In this document: one piece after another, positions 39,051 to 49,731 of the stretch
How the letters are laid out: every line of letters begins with the position of its first letter
How positions within the stretch are numbered: the first letter of the stretch is position 1
Assembly (NCBI RefSeq): GCF_002105155.1
Contig: NW_019029006.1
Location: 124,001-188,000 of the forward strand
Origin: Lobosporangium transversale
Lineage: Eukaryota; Mortierellomycota; Mortierellomycetes; Mortierellales; Mortierellaceae
DNA length: 64,000 bases
Reading direction: 5' to 3'
Translations under genes and position numbers: made by a program
Notes under the pieces: generated by a model
What the model was told of the DNA's origin: nothing
Seen by the model: only the letters and a program-made list of their open reading frames with translations
Databases searched by the model: none

Positions 39051-40246
39051 ATGGTTAGCCCTACTGTTGTCGAGAATGGTATTGTCGTCTCTGCAGGCGA
39101 AGAGGACTCTACTTTGGCGGATCGTAACACCCATGCTACCCGTGTCGCTGGCAAAAACGCTGATCCAGAAAAGAAGGCTCTTTTCGCCAGCGTCACAAAG
39201 CGTATCGATTACTCGCCCAAGCTTGGAACCGAGTTGCATGGCATCAAGTTGTCAGAGCTGACAGAACAGCAGAGTGAGGAGCTCGCTGCCTTAATCTCTG
39301 AGCGTGGTGTCGTATTTTTCCGCGACCAGGATGATTTAAACTATAAGGAGCAAGTCAAGCTTGGAAGACGTTGGGGTAAGGAAATAAGAAACAAGAAAAA
39401 AAAAGATGAAAGAACAAAGGATGAAGCTATTTTGTCAATGGCTAACTGGTTTTACGGTGTTTCCATCTTGCGGTGACAGGACCCCTTCATGTTCACCCAT
39501 TCGTTGCCAGGAATCAGGAGAACCCTGAGGTGATTGTTTTGGACTCTCGCTTGAGCCCTCCGACACGCTTCAATACCAACGATTCATGGCACTCCGATGT
39601 CTCATTCGAACCCGCCCCTGCCTCGTACTCAATCCTTAAGTTCGAGGAAATTCCCGAGTCCGGTGGTGACACCATTTGGTCGAACGGCTATGAGCTCTAT
39701 GACGACCTTTCTCAGCCTCTCAAGACTTACCTTGAGAGCCTCACGGCGACTCATTCATCCGATATTTTCAAGCTTTTGGTCCAGACTTACGGGCGTAAGA
39801 CATTTGGTAGGCTAAATGATTCGGTTCACCCTGTCATCCGAACTAACCCTGTAACGGGGTGGAAATCCGTCTTTACAAACCCAGTCTTCACCCGCGAAAT
39901 CAATGGAGTGCCTGCGTCAGAGTCCAAGTGGATTCTAGAGTATTTGAGTGATTTGATTGCCAAGAAATTGCAGTACCAAGTTCGTTTCCATTGGGAGAAA
40001 AACAGTGTTGCCATCTGGGATAACCGTTCCACTTTCCACACTGGTGTACCCGACTTCAAGCCTTATCGTCGCAGGGGTGTTCGCGTGACAGTCTCGGGTG
40101 AGCATCCTTACTTTGATCCTAGTAGTGGAACACAGGCGGCTGCCTGGGAGAGTACTGCAAAGCTCATTGTTGCAAAGCAGGAGGCAGCAGATAAGGCAAA
40201 AGCTGGGGCTGAGGCTGAGGCAAATGCATCCGCAAAGACCGCGTAA
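39051..40246 (+). CDS. TauD/TfdA-family 2-oxoglutarate dioxygenase
   Basis: Fe(II)/2-oxoglutarate-dependent dioxygenase, probably acting on taurine or another sulfonate (JLP1-like) to release sulfite. Exons 39051-39375 and 39480-40246 give 363 residues. The metal triad is visible: HxD in SWHSDVSFEPAPAS (about residue 150) and the distal His in NRSTFHTGVPDF (about 310), followed by the oxoglutarate-binding Arg in RRGVRVTVSGEHP. The fold is complete, from LTEQQSEELAALISERGVVFF to the jelly-roll end. It has an Ala/Lys-rich C-terminal tail and no targeting signal. The start has a good context (CACCATGG). It is convergent with the RCC1-repeat gene. The exact substrate is inferred from the family only. 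Confidence 0.9.
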
Positions 40247-40433
40247 AACACAAATAATTAAGAGGAATGAGATTTTATCGGCCAGTAAGAATAGGTCAAC
40301 ACCCTCTTTGTACATATTCTACTCTTTTTTGGTATTGAATAATAAAGTATAGAGTGCTTTAGCAGTATATATATATATAATTTTTTTTTTTTTATTTTTT
40401 TTTTATTGGGTGTTCTAGAGATCAATATCTGCT

Positions 40434-42155
40434 CTATATCCACACCCAAGAAGATCCATAACCACCTTTTACCCATCCACGACTTAAACCATGCTTTACT
40501 CTACTGTTAGACGAATTATTAGAGCCTGGGAGAGCAATTTTACGAGGCTCAAGTACATCGCAAAGATCTTCTATGCTTCCAGTACCACAATTGCCATGTT
40601 CATTCCATCCCCATGCATAGCAATCACCTGACCGGGTCATAGCCAAGGTATGTTCTGATCCACAGCTGTATGAGACAATTTCTTCACAAGTATCTTCCCT
40701 ATTCTGCGCATTGTCTAGCGTTGGTGTCGATCTTGAAGTTGGTATTCGCACTTGTACAATGATACTTGATGGTATTACCTGGCTTGTACCGCTCAGATTT
40801 ACATTCACAGAAAAATAGGGTCTACCGCTGCCGAGCTGTCCATGATCATCTCTTCCCCATAGATAAATGCATGAGGACCCACCTTGTGTAAACGGGCGCG
40901 TGTCCATAGCAGCATTATGATTCCAGCCACAAGATATTGAGTCAACATATGGCAAACCATGGACACACTCAAATCCAATCCTGAAGTCTTTCCCCAGTAC
41001 TGATGATAATGATGACGCAGATGGAGAAGCGGAGGATGAAGAGGGACCCAATTGGCCGTACTTGTTCAAGCCCGAAGCGTAAACAGTGCCATCTGAAAAC
41101 AAAACCAAGGAGTGGTTCTGCCCACAAGCCATATCTAGGATCTCTACTTCTGGAACCGAAAGCTTGGAGATCAGAATACGGGTTGGCTCCATAAATTTCC
41201 CGCGTAGCTCCTTTTCTGTAAAAGACAAGGACGATGGCTGAACATCGCCTACTACGTCTGTGTTTGATGGTCGCTCGAGAATGCCGAGTTGCCCCTGCCG
41301 ATTACTACCCCATCCTACCAAGAAAGTTTTACTTTTTCTGCTGTTATTGCTGTTGATTGACTGATCTCCTTGCATAGCGGTTTTTTCCTCCTTGGCCAAA
41401 AGTAATACATGTCTCAGCCCAGCTTTAACCTTGAGAATTTCCAGCGGATATGAATTTGAATTTTTGTTCAAGAGTCCCGTCTCAATTTCAATAGCTTTAC
41501 GACCGGATTTTGTGAGATGAGGTCCAAGTCCAAGTTCACCAAAAGAGCCAGAGCCCCAAGCAAAGACCTTGGATGTTGCCTTCTTTTCATTTGCTATAGT
41601 CCCCTCAATATCATCGTTGGCGCCATTGACGAGTTTTGATTCAAAATAACCAGGTTCAGTAACAGCAATTGTAAATGCCCATCCACAGGCAATGGATCGC
41701 CATCGCTGTTGATTTTGATGTTGGTATCGATCCTTATGCCTTGTTTTGTCACCCCATTGCTCTTCACTCTCCTCTTCCTCCTCTCCCTCCCCAGACGGGA
41801 AGGCTGTTCTATTGGCATGAAGCGAAAACACCTGTGAAGCTTCTGAGAGAAGTGTCTCACAGTCTTTGTTGGATCCTGTCATGTAGAGTGTTTGATTTCC
41901 TCGAGTTATAATTGCCGTATGGTTTCCACCTGCTGCAAAGTCAATGAATGGTGAATTCGCAGCATGATCATGGCCTTGGCACTCTCCACGTTGTCCTTGT
42001 TCATATTGTTCCCGATGTTCTTCCTGTTGCCAACGAGTATGAAAAGAAAGAGATGGAGCAAAAAGCACAGGTTGCGGTATGCTCATGTCCTCATTAGATC
42101 CGATTCCGAGCTGACCATTCCCATTTGAGCCGAATGCATACAGAGCACACGCCAT
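40434..42155 (-). CDS. RCC1-repeat protein, Kti13/Ats1-like
   Basis: Seven-bladed RCC1 propeller in one exon, 573 residues. The N-terminus ALYAFGSNGNGQLGIGSNED closely resembles yeast Ats1/Kti13 (VYAFGSNGQRQLGLGHDED), a partner of Kti11/Dph3 needed for diphthamide synthesis on EF2 and Elongator tRNA modification. Further blades: VFAWGSGSFGELGLGP, VGWGSNRQGQLGILE, VYASGLNKYGQLGPS, LWGRDDHGQLGSGRP and YAWGWNEHGNCGTGS, with interleaved GxxHT/S segments such as CGQNHSLVL and CGSEHTLAM. The protein is much longer than yeast Ats1 (about 333), because of low-complexity inserts between blades (a Gln/Glu/His-rich one near residues 45-65 and a Ser-rich one near 375). No chromatin-binding tail like that of true RCC1 is seen. 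Confidence 0.78.
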   Translation of the reverse strand: MACALYAFGSNGNGQLGIGSNEDMSIPQPVLFAPSLSFHTRWQQEEHREQYEQGQRGECQGHDHAANSPFIDFAAGGNHTAIITRGNQTLYMTGSNKDCETLLSEASQVFSLHANRTAFPSGEGEEEEESEEQWGDKTRHKDRYQHQNQQRWRSIACGWAFTIAVTEPGYFESKLVNGANDDIEGTIANEKKATSKVFAWGSGSFGELGLGPHLTKSGRKAIEIETGLLNKNSNSYPLEILKVKAGLRHVLLLAKEEKTAMQGDQSINSNNSRKSKTFLVGWGSNRQGQLGILERPSNTDVVGDVQPSSLSFTEKELRGKFMEPTRILISKLSVPEVEILDMACGQNHSLVLFSDGTVYASGLNKYGQLGPSSSSASPSASSLSSVLGKDFRIGFECVHGLPYVDSISCGWNHNAAMDTRPFTQGGSSCIYLWGRDDHGQLGSGRPYFSVNVNLSGTSQVIPSSIIVQVRIPTSRSTPTLDNAQNREDTCEEIVSYSCGSEHTLAMTRSGDCYAWGWNEHGNCGTGSIEDLCDVLEPRKIALPGSNNSSNSRVKHGLSRGWVKGGYGSSWVWI

Positions 42156-42878
42156 GGTTTATATTGAATTTGTCTTCGTTACAAAAAACAGAATTGTAAT
42201 GACTTGACGAGAGAAAGAGCTAGTGAGAAAAACTTCGCCATAATCAATGTGGCTTTAATACCTCAAAAAATATCATTCCTGACGATTTTGTAAGTTGCAT
42301 CTAAATATCGACATTCTATCATTCTATCTGCAAGCACTCTTGTTTCTCTCTTCACAATAAGACTAACAGTAATAAATGAACACAAGGTCTTTTAGAATTC
42401 CATAGAAACTTCGTTGTTGGCACAGTGAGCATCCTTCCCAAAGGAGGGTTGAGCATTGAAAGAGTTCAACGGTTGCGTTCCTATTGGCCCAGCACATCCA
42501 CATCCACATGCTGCTCCTATCTTTTTCCCACAGCACTTCAAGTGAGCAAGCAATAAAGAAGAGATGAACACAAGAAGTGCTGAAAGGCCGATCTGCGCGC
42601 TGACAGCCCGTTGGCTACTTGTGTTCACTATTTACATGCAAATACATGTATATTATACACCTTGTTTTGTTGTTGTCCTGGGAATCACACAAAGACTGAG
42701 TTGGACCAATAGGCGTGCTGCTGGAACCTTATCTTCTGTCTACTTCGTTTGCCTCTTCTCATCTCTCTTTCTTTCTTTTTCTTTCTGATTCTTTTCACTT
42801 TGCTCATTCACTCCTCTCTGTCAAAACAAGTTTCTCCCCTCAACTCAAGTGAACAAAGAAGCAACAACTCAAATAGGC
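42156..42878. promoter_or_regulatory. Divergent intergenic region
   Basis: 723 bases between the divergent Kti13-like and TMX-like genes. It is pyrimidine-rich just upstream of 42879. A minus-strand open frame at 42392-42628 begins with GTG after a stop and has no ATG, so it is not called. Confidence 0.45.
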
Positions 42879-44216
42879 ATGAAGTTCTTCAAAACTACTC
42901 TAGCGGCTGTTGGAGTGCTTACTCTCTTGGCTGCACCAGTCACAGCTCAGTACGAACAGTATGTCCAAGAGCAGCAGCAGCAGCAGCAACAACAGCAACA
43001 GAAATCTGCTACTTCAGAGAAACACGGTGTTGCTGGGCTTATGGATCTTGCCAAAGCGCTTCTTATTGGAGGCAGCCCACCTCCTGTTCTCTTTGTTGAC
43101 GATCCCACCGGAGCAATTACAAACATCACTGATGCCAACTATAAGGATACTATTTTTGAAGACGAGTGGATCATCGCCTTGTAAGTTCCGAACTTGAAAA
43201 GGGAGAAAGTGAAAGAAACAAAATAGATGAAAGGCATGAGTGATTATTAGAAAGAGTTAGTTGGCTGACATGTACTCTTTTCTTTATAAAATCCATCATT
43301 CTAGCTGTTCTTTCTCCTCCGCACCTTGCGCTGACTATTTCCCAACCTATCTCGATGCTGCAGTCACCATGCAGAATGAGACACAGACAAAGTTCGCAGC
43401 AGTTTGGGTTGAGGAGAATCCTCGTCTCTCTGCTCGCTTTATTGTCCCTGCTCGTCTCCCATATGTTATCTATGCCAAGGATGGAGACTGTAGGCTCTTT
43501 TTTTTTTTTTTTTTTTTTTTTTCTTCCTTATTATTAATGGAATTGCCTGGAAAGCTAACAAGATGTATTAATGTTTTATTGAAATAGTTCGTCATATCCC
43601 CTATGTCCGCAACGATACCCAGTATTTAATCACCTTCATTGAAGAGGAAAAGTATAAATTCTACTCTGTGTTGGATGGACCTATGGGACCTTACTCTACT
43701 ATGTGAGTAGTGTTCACATTATTTGTCACAATGTTCTTTTAGCTGTTTTTATTATTTTAACCAGACATTAAATTATCATTTTCAACTGACCACTGTATCC
43801 TATTCAATTGATATTCTAGCTCCAGTTATTTTGTAAAGTACGCAGAATTCATGGAGTGGGTCGGCAAGTACACCAGCTGGATGCCGTAAGTGAAGATGCC
43901 TTGAATTTCTGCTGCTTTTGCATAGCACTGTTCTAATAGCTGTTTAACATTAATTCTCTCTATCTTTTGGTAACTTCATAGTAAATGGCTTATCTACATC
44001 ATTGCTGGCTCCACTTCCGGAATGGTTTTCTCATTCTTCTCGGGTGGATCCAACTACTCAAGTGATCCTTCCAAGTATCCTCACTTGAATCCCGATGGTA
44101 CATTGAAAAAGGTTGTTGACCCTGCTGCTGCGCCCTCGGGAAGTAGCACCTCTACCAAAACCACCAAGACAACAACTACGACTACGACCAAGAAGCGCTC
44201 GGCCAAGAAGGCATAA
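42879..44216 (+). CDS. TMX-like ER thioredoxin-domain membrane protein
   Basis: Predicted ER transmembrane thioredoxin-fold protein, 300 residues from exons 42879-43180, 43305-43489, 43588-43702, 43820-43885 and 43982-44216. Signal peptide at residues 1-24 (KFFKTTLAAVGVLTLLAAP), then a Gln run coded by CAG/CAA repeats at about 42970-43001. The thioredoxin region contains DEWIIAFCSFSSAPCADYFP and LSARFIVPARLPYVIYAKDG, matching TMX1 LSGRFIITALPTIYHCKDG, including the cis-Pro. The active site reads SAPC where TMX1 has CPAC, so the nucleophilic Cys is Ser. One TM segment (WLIYIIAGSTSGMVFSFF) and a Thr/Lys-rich cytosolic tail follow. I chose 42879 over an in-frame upstream ATG because it starts the signal peptide. 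It is likely a folding or retention factor, not a normal oxidase. Confidence 0.82.
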
Positions 44217-44544
44217 AAAAAGAAAAAAATGCATAGCATGTCTTTTGACAAAACATACACATTCTCTCTCGTTCTTATATATAGTTAACTTCAACATAAA
44301 CTTAATAAATTATGAATAGCGCCATTAACAATTTCATTGGAAATATTAAGTGCGTTTTTAACTCTATATTTACACAAATGATTAATAATTACAGACAAAG
44401 TAAAGAATGTTTTGTGCTCTTAACGCGCTCGTTATTGATCCCCTTCAGATGGAAACGCTGGAAGATAAAGAGGGACATTGTGATTATGAGGGAGGCGAAG
44501 AGAAACTGCATCCTGGCAATAAGCCGGACACGTCAAACGGTGCT

Positions 44545-45105
44545 CATTTGTAATACATTCAAAGACATCAAGGCATAATTGATTTCTATCTTTTTTTTTT
44601 TTTTTTTTTTCTTCATTAATAGGACCACCTCATTGATCTTTTAACAAAACAATGGACACGTCTCGATAATAAGGTCCGGTTCATTTTGATGATTATTTCT
44701 GGTGAACTTCAAGTCCAAAACCGCAAGAAAGCACTCATTGTTCAGGATATGCATATGAAAGGTTTCACAAGGATCCAGGATTTAGATATAGAGGTGGATC
44801 AGGCAGTAGTTCCTGACCCAGGCGCCGTTAAACCCAAGGTTGAAAATGGAAACGAATTTGATTATCTTCTCAAGATGGCCATCTGGAGTCTGACCCACGA
44901 GAAAGTTGAAGAACTCAAGAAGGAGCGTGACATGAAGAATGCGGAACTGAAGCTGCTGATCGACAAGTCTGCATACGATCTCTGGAATGAGGATCTGGAC
45001 GCGCTTATGGCAGCATGGGAGGCGTTATTACAGGCTGATATTGACGAAGCTAACTACATGGGTAACAAAGGTAAAAAGCCGATATCTTAAGATCATGGCA
45101 GAGCT
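44545..45105 (+). pseudogene. Partial inverted copy of TOP2 C-gate exon
   Basis: Bases 44611-45062 match the reverse complement of 18122-18573 (intron end and start of the last TOP2 exon) with a single mismatch (45022). Upstream, 44545-44590 matches the TOP2 intron loosely, with an 11-base deletion and several substitutions; downstream, 6 bases (two codons) are missing and similarity fades by 45105. Presence of intron sequence shows DNA-level duplication, not retroposition. The frame stays open from the acceptor (44623) through ATG 44689 to TAA at 45088-45090. That would encode about 133 residues of the C-gate coiled-coil region with FDYLLKMAIWSLTHEKVEEL, but no upstream TOP2 sequence. It is either a pseudogene fragment or a short transcribed C-gate peptide. 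Confidence 0.85.
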
Positions 45106-45181
45106 TTAGGTGAAGGTATCGAGTTTTATATCCAAGGCTCGCGTCAGGTTGTCTGTCAATGCATCACTGGTTCAGCCATAG

Positions 45182-45220
<39 letters not shown>
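45182..45220. repeat. A39 homopolymer
   Basis: Longest homopolymer in the window, just downstream of the TOP2 fragment. Confidence 0.9.
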
Positions 45221-45221
<1 letters not shown>

Positions 45222-47036
45222 GAGTAATACTTAAAGCTCGAATGCTCTAACAAGTTACCTCTTTTCTCTGCAGTGCAGACCAAGTCATGGCCGCACTGAG
45301 AGCTCTTCTCGTCCAGCACCCGCAGTTATGCATTTTGAGAATTACTGGCGCTAAGAGTCAAAGAAGTACTGGCATTGACACTCTTCTTATACCGAAGACT
45401 AGATCAAAGTCTGGGCTGATCTGCTCCTCTGGTATTAGGCTTTGGCTATTGTTGGACAAAGGTGATTTTTAGATGGGGCCCAGCTAATGAGGAACAGGAA
45501 CCAGGGCTGGTGAAGCGAAGCAGAATGGAAGAGGTGCTGATTAGAGAATGGAGGAGTAAGAAAGAGTAGAGCAGTGGAGAAGAATAAAACTATTTTGACG
45601 GCCTCAGCGCGGATTCAATGAGGAATGGGTAAAGTGCGCCTCTAAATAGGTTATGATCCGGCCACAATGGAGACGGGTTTGGATCATGTATTTTTTCCCT
45701 TAAAATCCATAAGTTAATTACAACATTGATAATAAGGGTCAAGCTTATATTTCTAGCTGTAAGAAAAATCGTGACACGTAGCAGATGGCTGTTCATTTTA
45801 TATTGAAAGCTCTTTCCTCTCATAGACTCAATGAGAAATAGACTAGATATATATCTTTAAGAGCACCAGCTAATATCACTAGGGAAAAAAAGACGCGTTT
45901 ACTCAGTATCTAATGACGGATGCCTGGAAACTAACAAAGATAATTAAGTACAAAGACAGATAAAATTATATTGAGCCTTTCCTTTTACCCATTGAGTAAT
46001 ACATGCTAATCTAACATTCTGCTGTTTGCATTTGCCTACGATTGCCACAATAACAAAGACACTTTTCCCCTAGTCCAATAAGGGTCGATGAACTGTGCAG
46101 AATAGTCAAGGGATGTCAAAATGTAAAAACCAAGGTGGAGGTAATAGGTAACTGACGGTTTGGTTTCGACAAGCACACTACAGTATTCTAGTCGAACTTT
46201 GGTAAAGAGGAGGAGAAGTGAAGAAGAAGGATGAAGAGCGGCGTTAACCATAAAAGAGTGGCGTCAACTCGAGGACATGTATTTTGAGTGTTACTTTTCT
46301 GGGGTAAGTTTGTACAATAATTGAAGCCAAGTAAGCTTTATCACTTTATTAACACGCTATGTTCTTCAAAGCTACAAAAAGAGATGCGTAGAAAAGACAC
46401 CAAGTTTATTGTTGGTTTTCTCGGACAACAGACTGACTTAGCTTTATTTTATTTTGTTCAAAGTAGGTGCTATGCACTATGTTGAATGTACTAGAAGATC
46501 AAGACTATGTTCTATATCGTTTTATCTCTTCACCCATCCTTCTTTTTATAATGGGCAAGAGTCTTGAGATACGTAGTTGTTGGGATCAACGAGCTCTACA
46601 CGTCCAAAAAGCGCTCTGTCTGCCAGAAATTTGTGACATCCACCTTTATTTACCCCAGGTCTACGACATCATGAACGTTGTTCACTACAAATCTATCTAC
46701 CAACAGCGCCTCCTTTGCTTGCAATCAAAGGATACTCTATGCATTTGTTCTTGGTTATGTGGTAGCCGCAGTAGCGGTAGTTGTGTCTATCGGTAGTGCA
46801 GGTGATAAAAAAAAAAATGACGTAATTTAGGCTGCATTAGAGCAAGGCTTTTTGAACCCAGAGCAAGGAGCATCCATTTTTTGTCCCAAACGCCAAGACA
46901 TCATCTTTCAATTCGCGAGCAGCGAAATCAACCATCGCAACACGTACGATAGGGAGAAGTGCCAGGACATATACGGCGAAAGCAAAATACAATAAAGCAT
47001 AGCATCTACATACATTCACACTTACACATACGCGCA

Positions 47037-48299
47037 ATGAGCAATCACCACACTCGAGTCGAACCAGATGACTTTTTGTCACCTGCAGCACCAAGCTATG
47101 TCGAGGCGACATCTTATTCGGACACATATGACAACCCATTCGAGACAAACATTCCTCAACGCATGAACTCACCGTCTATTGAGCCTGATGATGTACCTCT
47201 TCCTGGACAGAAGCCCCTCAGCCCAACCAGGAGCTCCTTGCCCAAAGTTTCTGGAAATATTGGCTCCAACAGTCAAAGCAATGGTGGTGGCAGCAGTAGC
47301 AATAACAACAATCTCAGTGGGAACATTGGTAGCGGTGCCAGCCTCAGCACTGGGCAGGCTATGATGGGGAGTGCTATTGATACCCTAGACGAGCCTGTGT
47401 CTGAAACTCTTGTAAATATTCATGGAATAACCAAGCACGGTTGCATTGTTAAAAGAAAGGCGTATTGCTTATGTGCAGCCTTTATTATTTTTATATTTTC
47501 ATTTTATTATTTAATATTAGCTCCGCGACCTACGTAATGTCGGCGCCAAACTTCAGCAAGTTTTGTACCCCAAGGGGCGCAAGGATATTCTCAAAGATTG
47601 TAATGCTTTCAAATCTGATCTGCCTGCCATCGCCTCTCATGTGTATGATCAGTATGATAGATCTAATATTCAGGTTATCTTTGCGTGATCTGTGTCAATA
47701 GGGGATCTCTGGGGCCCGCTTTTGATGTGTTTAACTCTGTCTATGTAAGTTGAAGGATAATGTCATATGCTGATAGTTCGTCCTTTTAAGACAATGAGGC
47801 TAATCAGTTTTATTCCTTTCATGGATTACTAGTGTCTTAAGTACCAGGGCACCAACAGAGCAAAAGATTACAGTATTTACCTGGATTTTCATCATTGTCT
47901 GGCTTGGATCGGCCGTCGTCACAGTTAATGCCAAGCTTCTCGGAGGAAGAGTGTATGTTGTTTTACCACGTTGCATGGCTGTGTGTGCCGAAGTTATTCA
48001 GCCACATCAGATTGTAGGCTGATTTTTTTTTTTTTTTTTTTTTGGCTATTAGATCTTTTTTCCAAAGTGTTTGCGTGATCGGATACTGCTTGTTCCCGCT
48101 TGTGCTTGTCAGTGTGGTATCTATATTTGTGGGCTCCCTCATCATCCGACTACCATTGTGTATCGTAGCCTTTGGTTGGGCTGCCTGGGCCTCTTTGGGA
48201 TTCCTATCTGACTCAAATCTCGCCAACCGCCGTGCCCTTGGCGTTTATCCTTTATTCTTATTCTACTTTGTTATTGCCTGGATGATTCTCATTTCATAA
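47037..48299 (+). CDS. YIPF6/Yip4-family Golgi membrane protein
   Basis: Yip1-domain protein of the Golgi/ER-Golgi system that interacts with Ypt/Rab GTPases. Exons 47037-47411, 47521-47599, 47702-47744, 47833-47952 and 48053-48299 give 287 residues in frame. After a disordered Ser/Asn/Gly-rich cytosolic region of about 110 residues comes the family signature TLDEPVSETLLRDLRNVGAK, then VLYP, DWDLWGPLLMCL, then AKLLGGRVSFFQSVCVIGYC and NRRALGVYPLFLFYFVIAWM. These align closely with human YIPF6 (DTLNEPV...LLRDLKAVGKK, GGNISFFQSLCVLGYC, NRRALAVYPVFLFYFVISWM). Five hydrophobic segments follow the DLWGP motif, as usual. The intron at 47953-48052 carries a T22 run near its acceptor. Confidence 0.93.
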
Positions 48300-48514
48300 T
48301 CGTAATATGCAACTCAAGGGCGAACGAGATATAATAGGAGGCAAAAAAGGCGTCGGTGGTATTGAAATGTTTCGAAACAGCATGAAGCGTATACCGAAAA
48401 GATAGTGCTAGCGTTGTATAGTTTCATTTCTTCTTTTAAAACAAACTTTCTCAACCAGTAGTAATGTTATTGCCTACTATACTCAAAAATTCTCATGCAT
48501 CTGTCATAAGGCCC

Positions 48515-49319
48515 CTAGGTAGACATTTTTCGAATAACATTCTCAACCAGTTCCGGAAAATGATGATTTTTGATAAAGTGGCCACGTTCTGGGAGTTCAA
48601 TATAGTCGATCCCTAAGATTTTGCTTGCTACCTCGCGTTGTTCCTCGATGGGAACCAGATGATCATCTGGACTCGCTGTAGTAAAGAGTTTAGTGATTGA
48701 AAGGCAAAGAAAAGTCAAAAATTAATCGTTCTTCACCGAATAATCTTCACTGTCTCTGCTCTCTAATGAAGCACATACAAAACTGGGTAATCCACTCGGT
48801 GTTAGCCCTCATAGAATTCCAATTCCATGCCCTATTGAAATATCCTGCTTCTCGCTAAAGAAGCGTAAAAGCCTTTTAGTTTTGGGGCCTCAAGAATGGC
48901 AATGCAAATTGTGTGCTTATGTGGAGACAAAAGCGTTGCTGTGTCATGTATGAATGCTCAAAATCGGTTGTTCATACTTCAGAGGGATCACCGAGGTCGG
49001 AGTGATATGCACTCACAAGGACAACACCCTTAACCTTCCGAGATTCGATGTATCTCATAATAGCAGCTGCTCCACTGCTATGACCAATGACTACATCCTG
49101 TTCATTAATCCCAATGGTATCTTCCATAAAGGGTATCCAAATCTCTTCGTGCGCTTCATAGGGGTCAGGAAATGTGCGTAGGACATTCCCACCTGGAAAC
49201 AACAGGTGACCTGTCTTTGGGTGTTTTGCGGCTGTGAGCGCGTTAATGACAGAGGGATACCACATGGAAATTTCGACTTGATCGTTTCCATTGCCTGGTA
49301 CGAGGATGATGCGCGACAT
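48515..49319 (-). CDS. RBBP9/YdeN-family serine hydrolase
   Basis: Small alpha/beta hydrolase, 192 residues, from exons 49319-48978, 48854-48779 and 48675-48515 (a TTTAG acceptor restores the frame as DLGDPSEREAGYFNRAWNW). It matches human RBBP9: N-terminal IILVPGNGNDQVEISMWY, nucleophile Ser in VIGHSSGAAAIMRYIES, acid Asp in SSPDDHLVPIEEQREVA, and catalytic His in LPERGHFIKN. The triad is complete, so it is probably active, most likely as a peptide or ester hydrolase; the physiological substrate is unknown. It is cytosolic, with no signal peptide. It is divergent from the Nup192 gene 412 bases away. Confidence 0.92.
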
Positions 49320-49731
49320 GATGCTTGGTGTTCACTGACGAATTGGAGAGCCCATGATGGTTGTGGAAAAGACACGCGTCGCGTTTTGGTCGATGCCAAT
49401 TTAGCCCCTTAATATACCGACCAGTCACCATGCTCAAAACCCATAAACAGAGATGGAGATCAATCATTAAGGACAACTTTCATCCCTTCTGTTCTCATTA
49501 CCCTCCCTTCTTTATTGCTCACCTATCCATTCCATTCATTCTAGATCCTGTATCAGGAAGAAGGAATAGCAATTTTCATTCACTCATTCCGACCATCACA
49601 TTCACCCTTTCTCTCTTCAGGTAGTCACCGTTTTTGCTGTCTTTGGCGCCGCGAACGATACGCGTCTGGCGATAGAAATAACGCCCCGCATCCTGAGCCA
49701 AATCAACACATTTCGACCGACACTCTAAGGA
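49320..49731. promoter_or_regulatory. Divergent RBBP9/Nup192 promoter region
   Basis: 412 bases between two divergent start codons. It contains two ACGCGT (MluI/MCB) sequences, at 49374-49379 and 49660-49665. ACGCGT also occurs within coding DNA of this window, so a cell-cycle role is only a possibility. Confidence 0.35.

Larger units (their letters stand above)
44217..47036. other. Intergenic region with TOP2 exon copy
   Basis: Contains the TOP2 fragment (44545-45105) and an A39 run (45182-45220). The remaining 1.8 kb holds only short frames without recognisable domains. The last 200 bases form the leader of the YIPF6 gene. Confidence 0.5.

Noticed and set aside
42392-42628. Minus-strand frame with a hydrophobic segment and Cys-rich CCGKKIGAACGCGC
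   Set aside because: It begins with GTG two codons after a stop and has no usable ATG; real only if an unseen upstream exon exists.
45287-45472. 61-codon frame downstream of the TOP2 fragment
   Set aside because: Possible acceptor upstream but no similarity to the TOP2 tail and no other support.
46467-46796. Plus-strand 109-codon frame
   Set aside because: Composition rich in Cys/Leu without recognisable motif or splice context.
46837-47172. 111-codon minus-strand frame antisense to the YIPF6 start
   Set aside because: Overlaps a well-supported exon on the other strand and shows no domain; a shadow frame.
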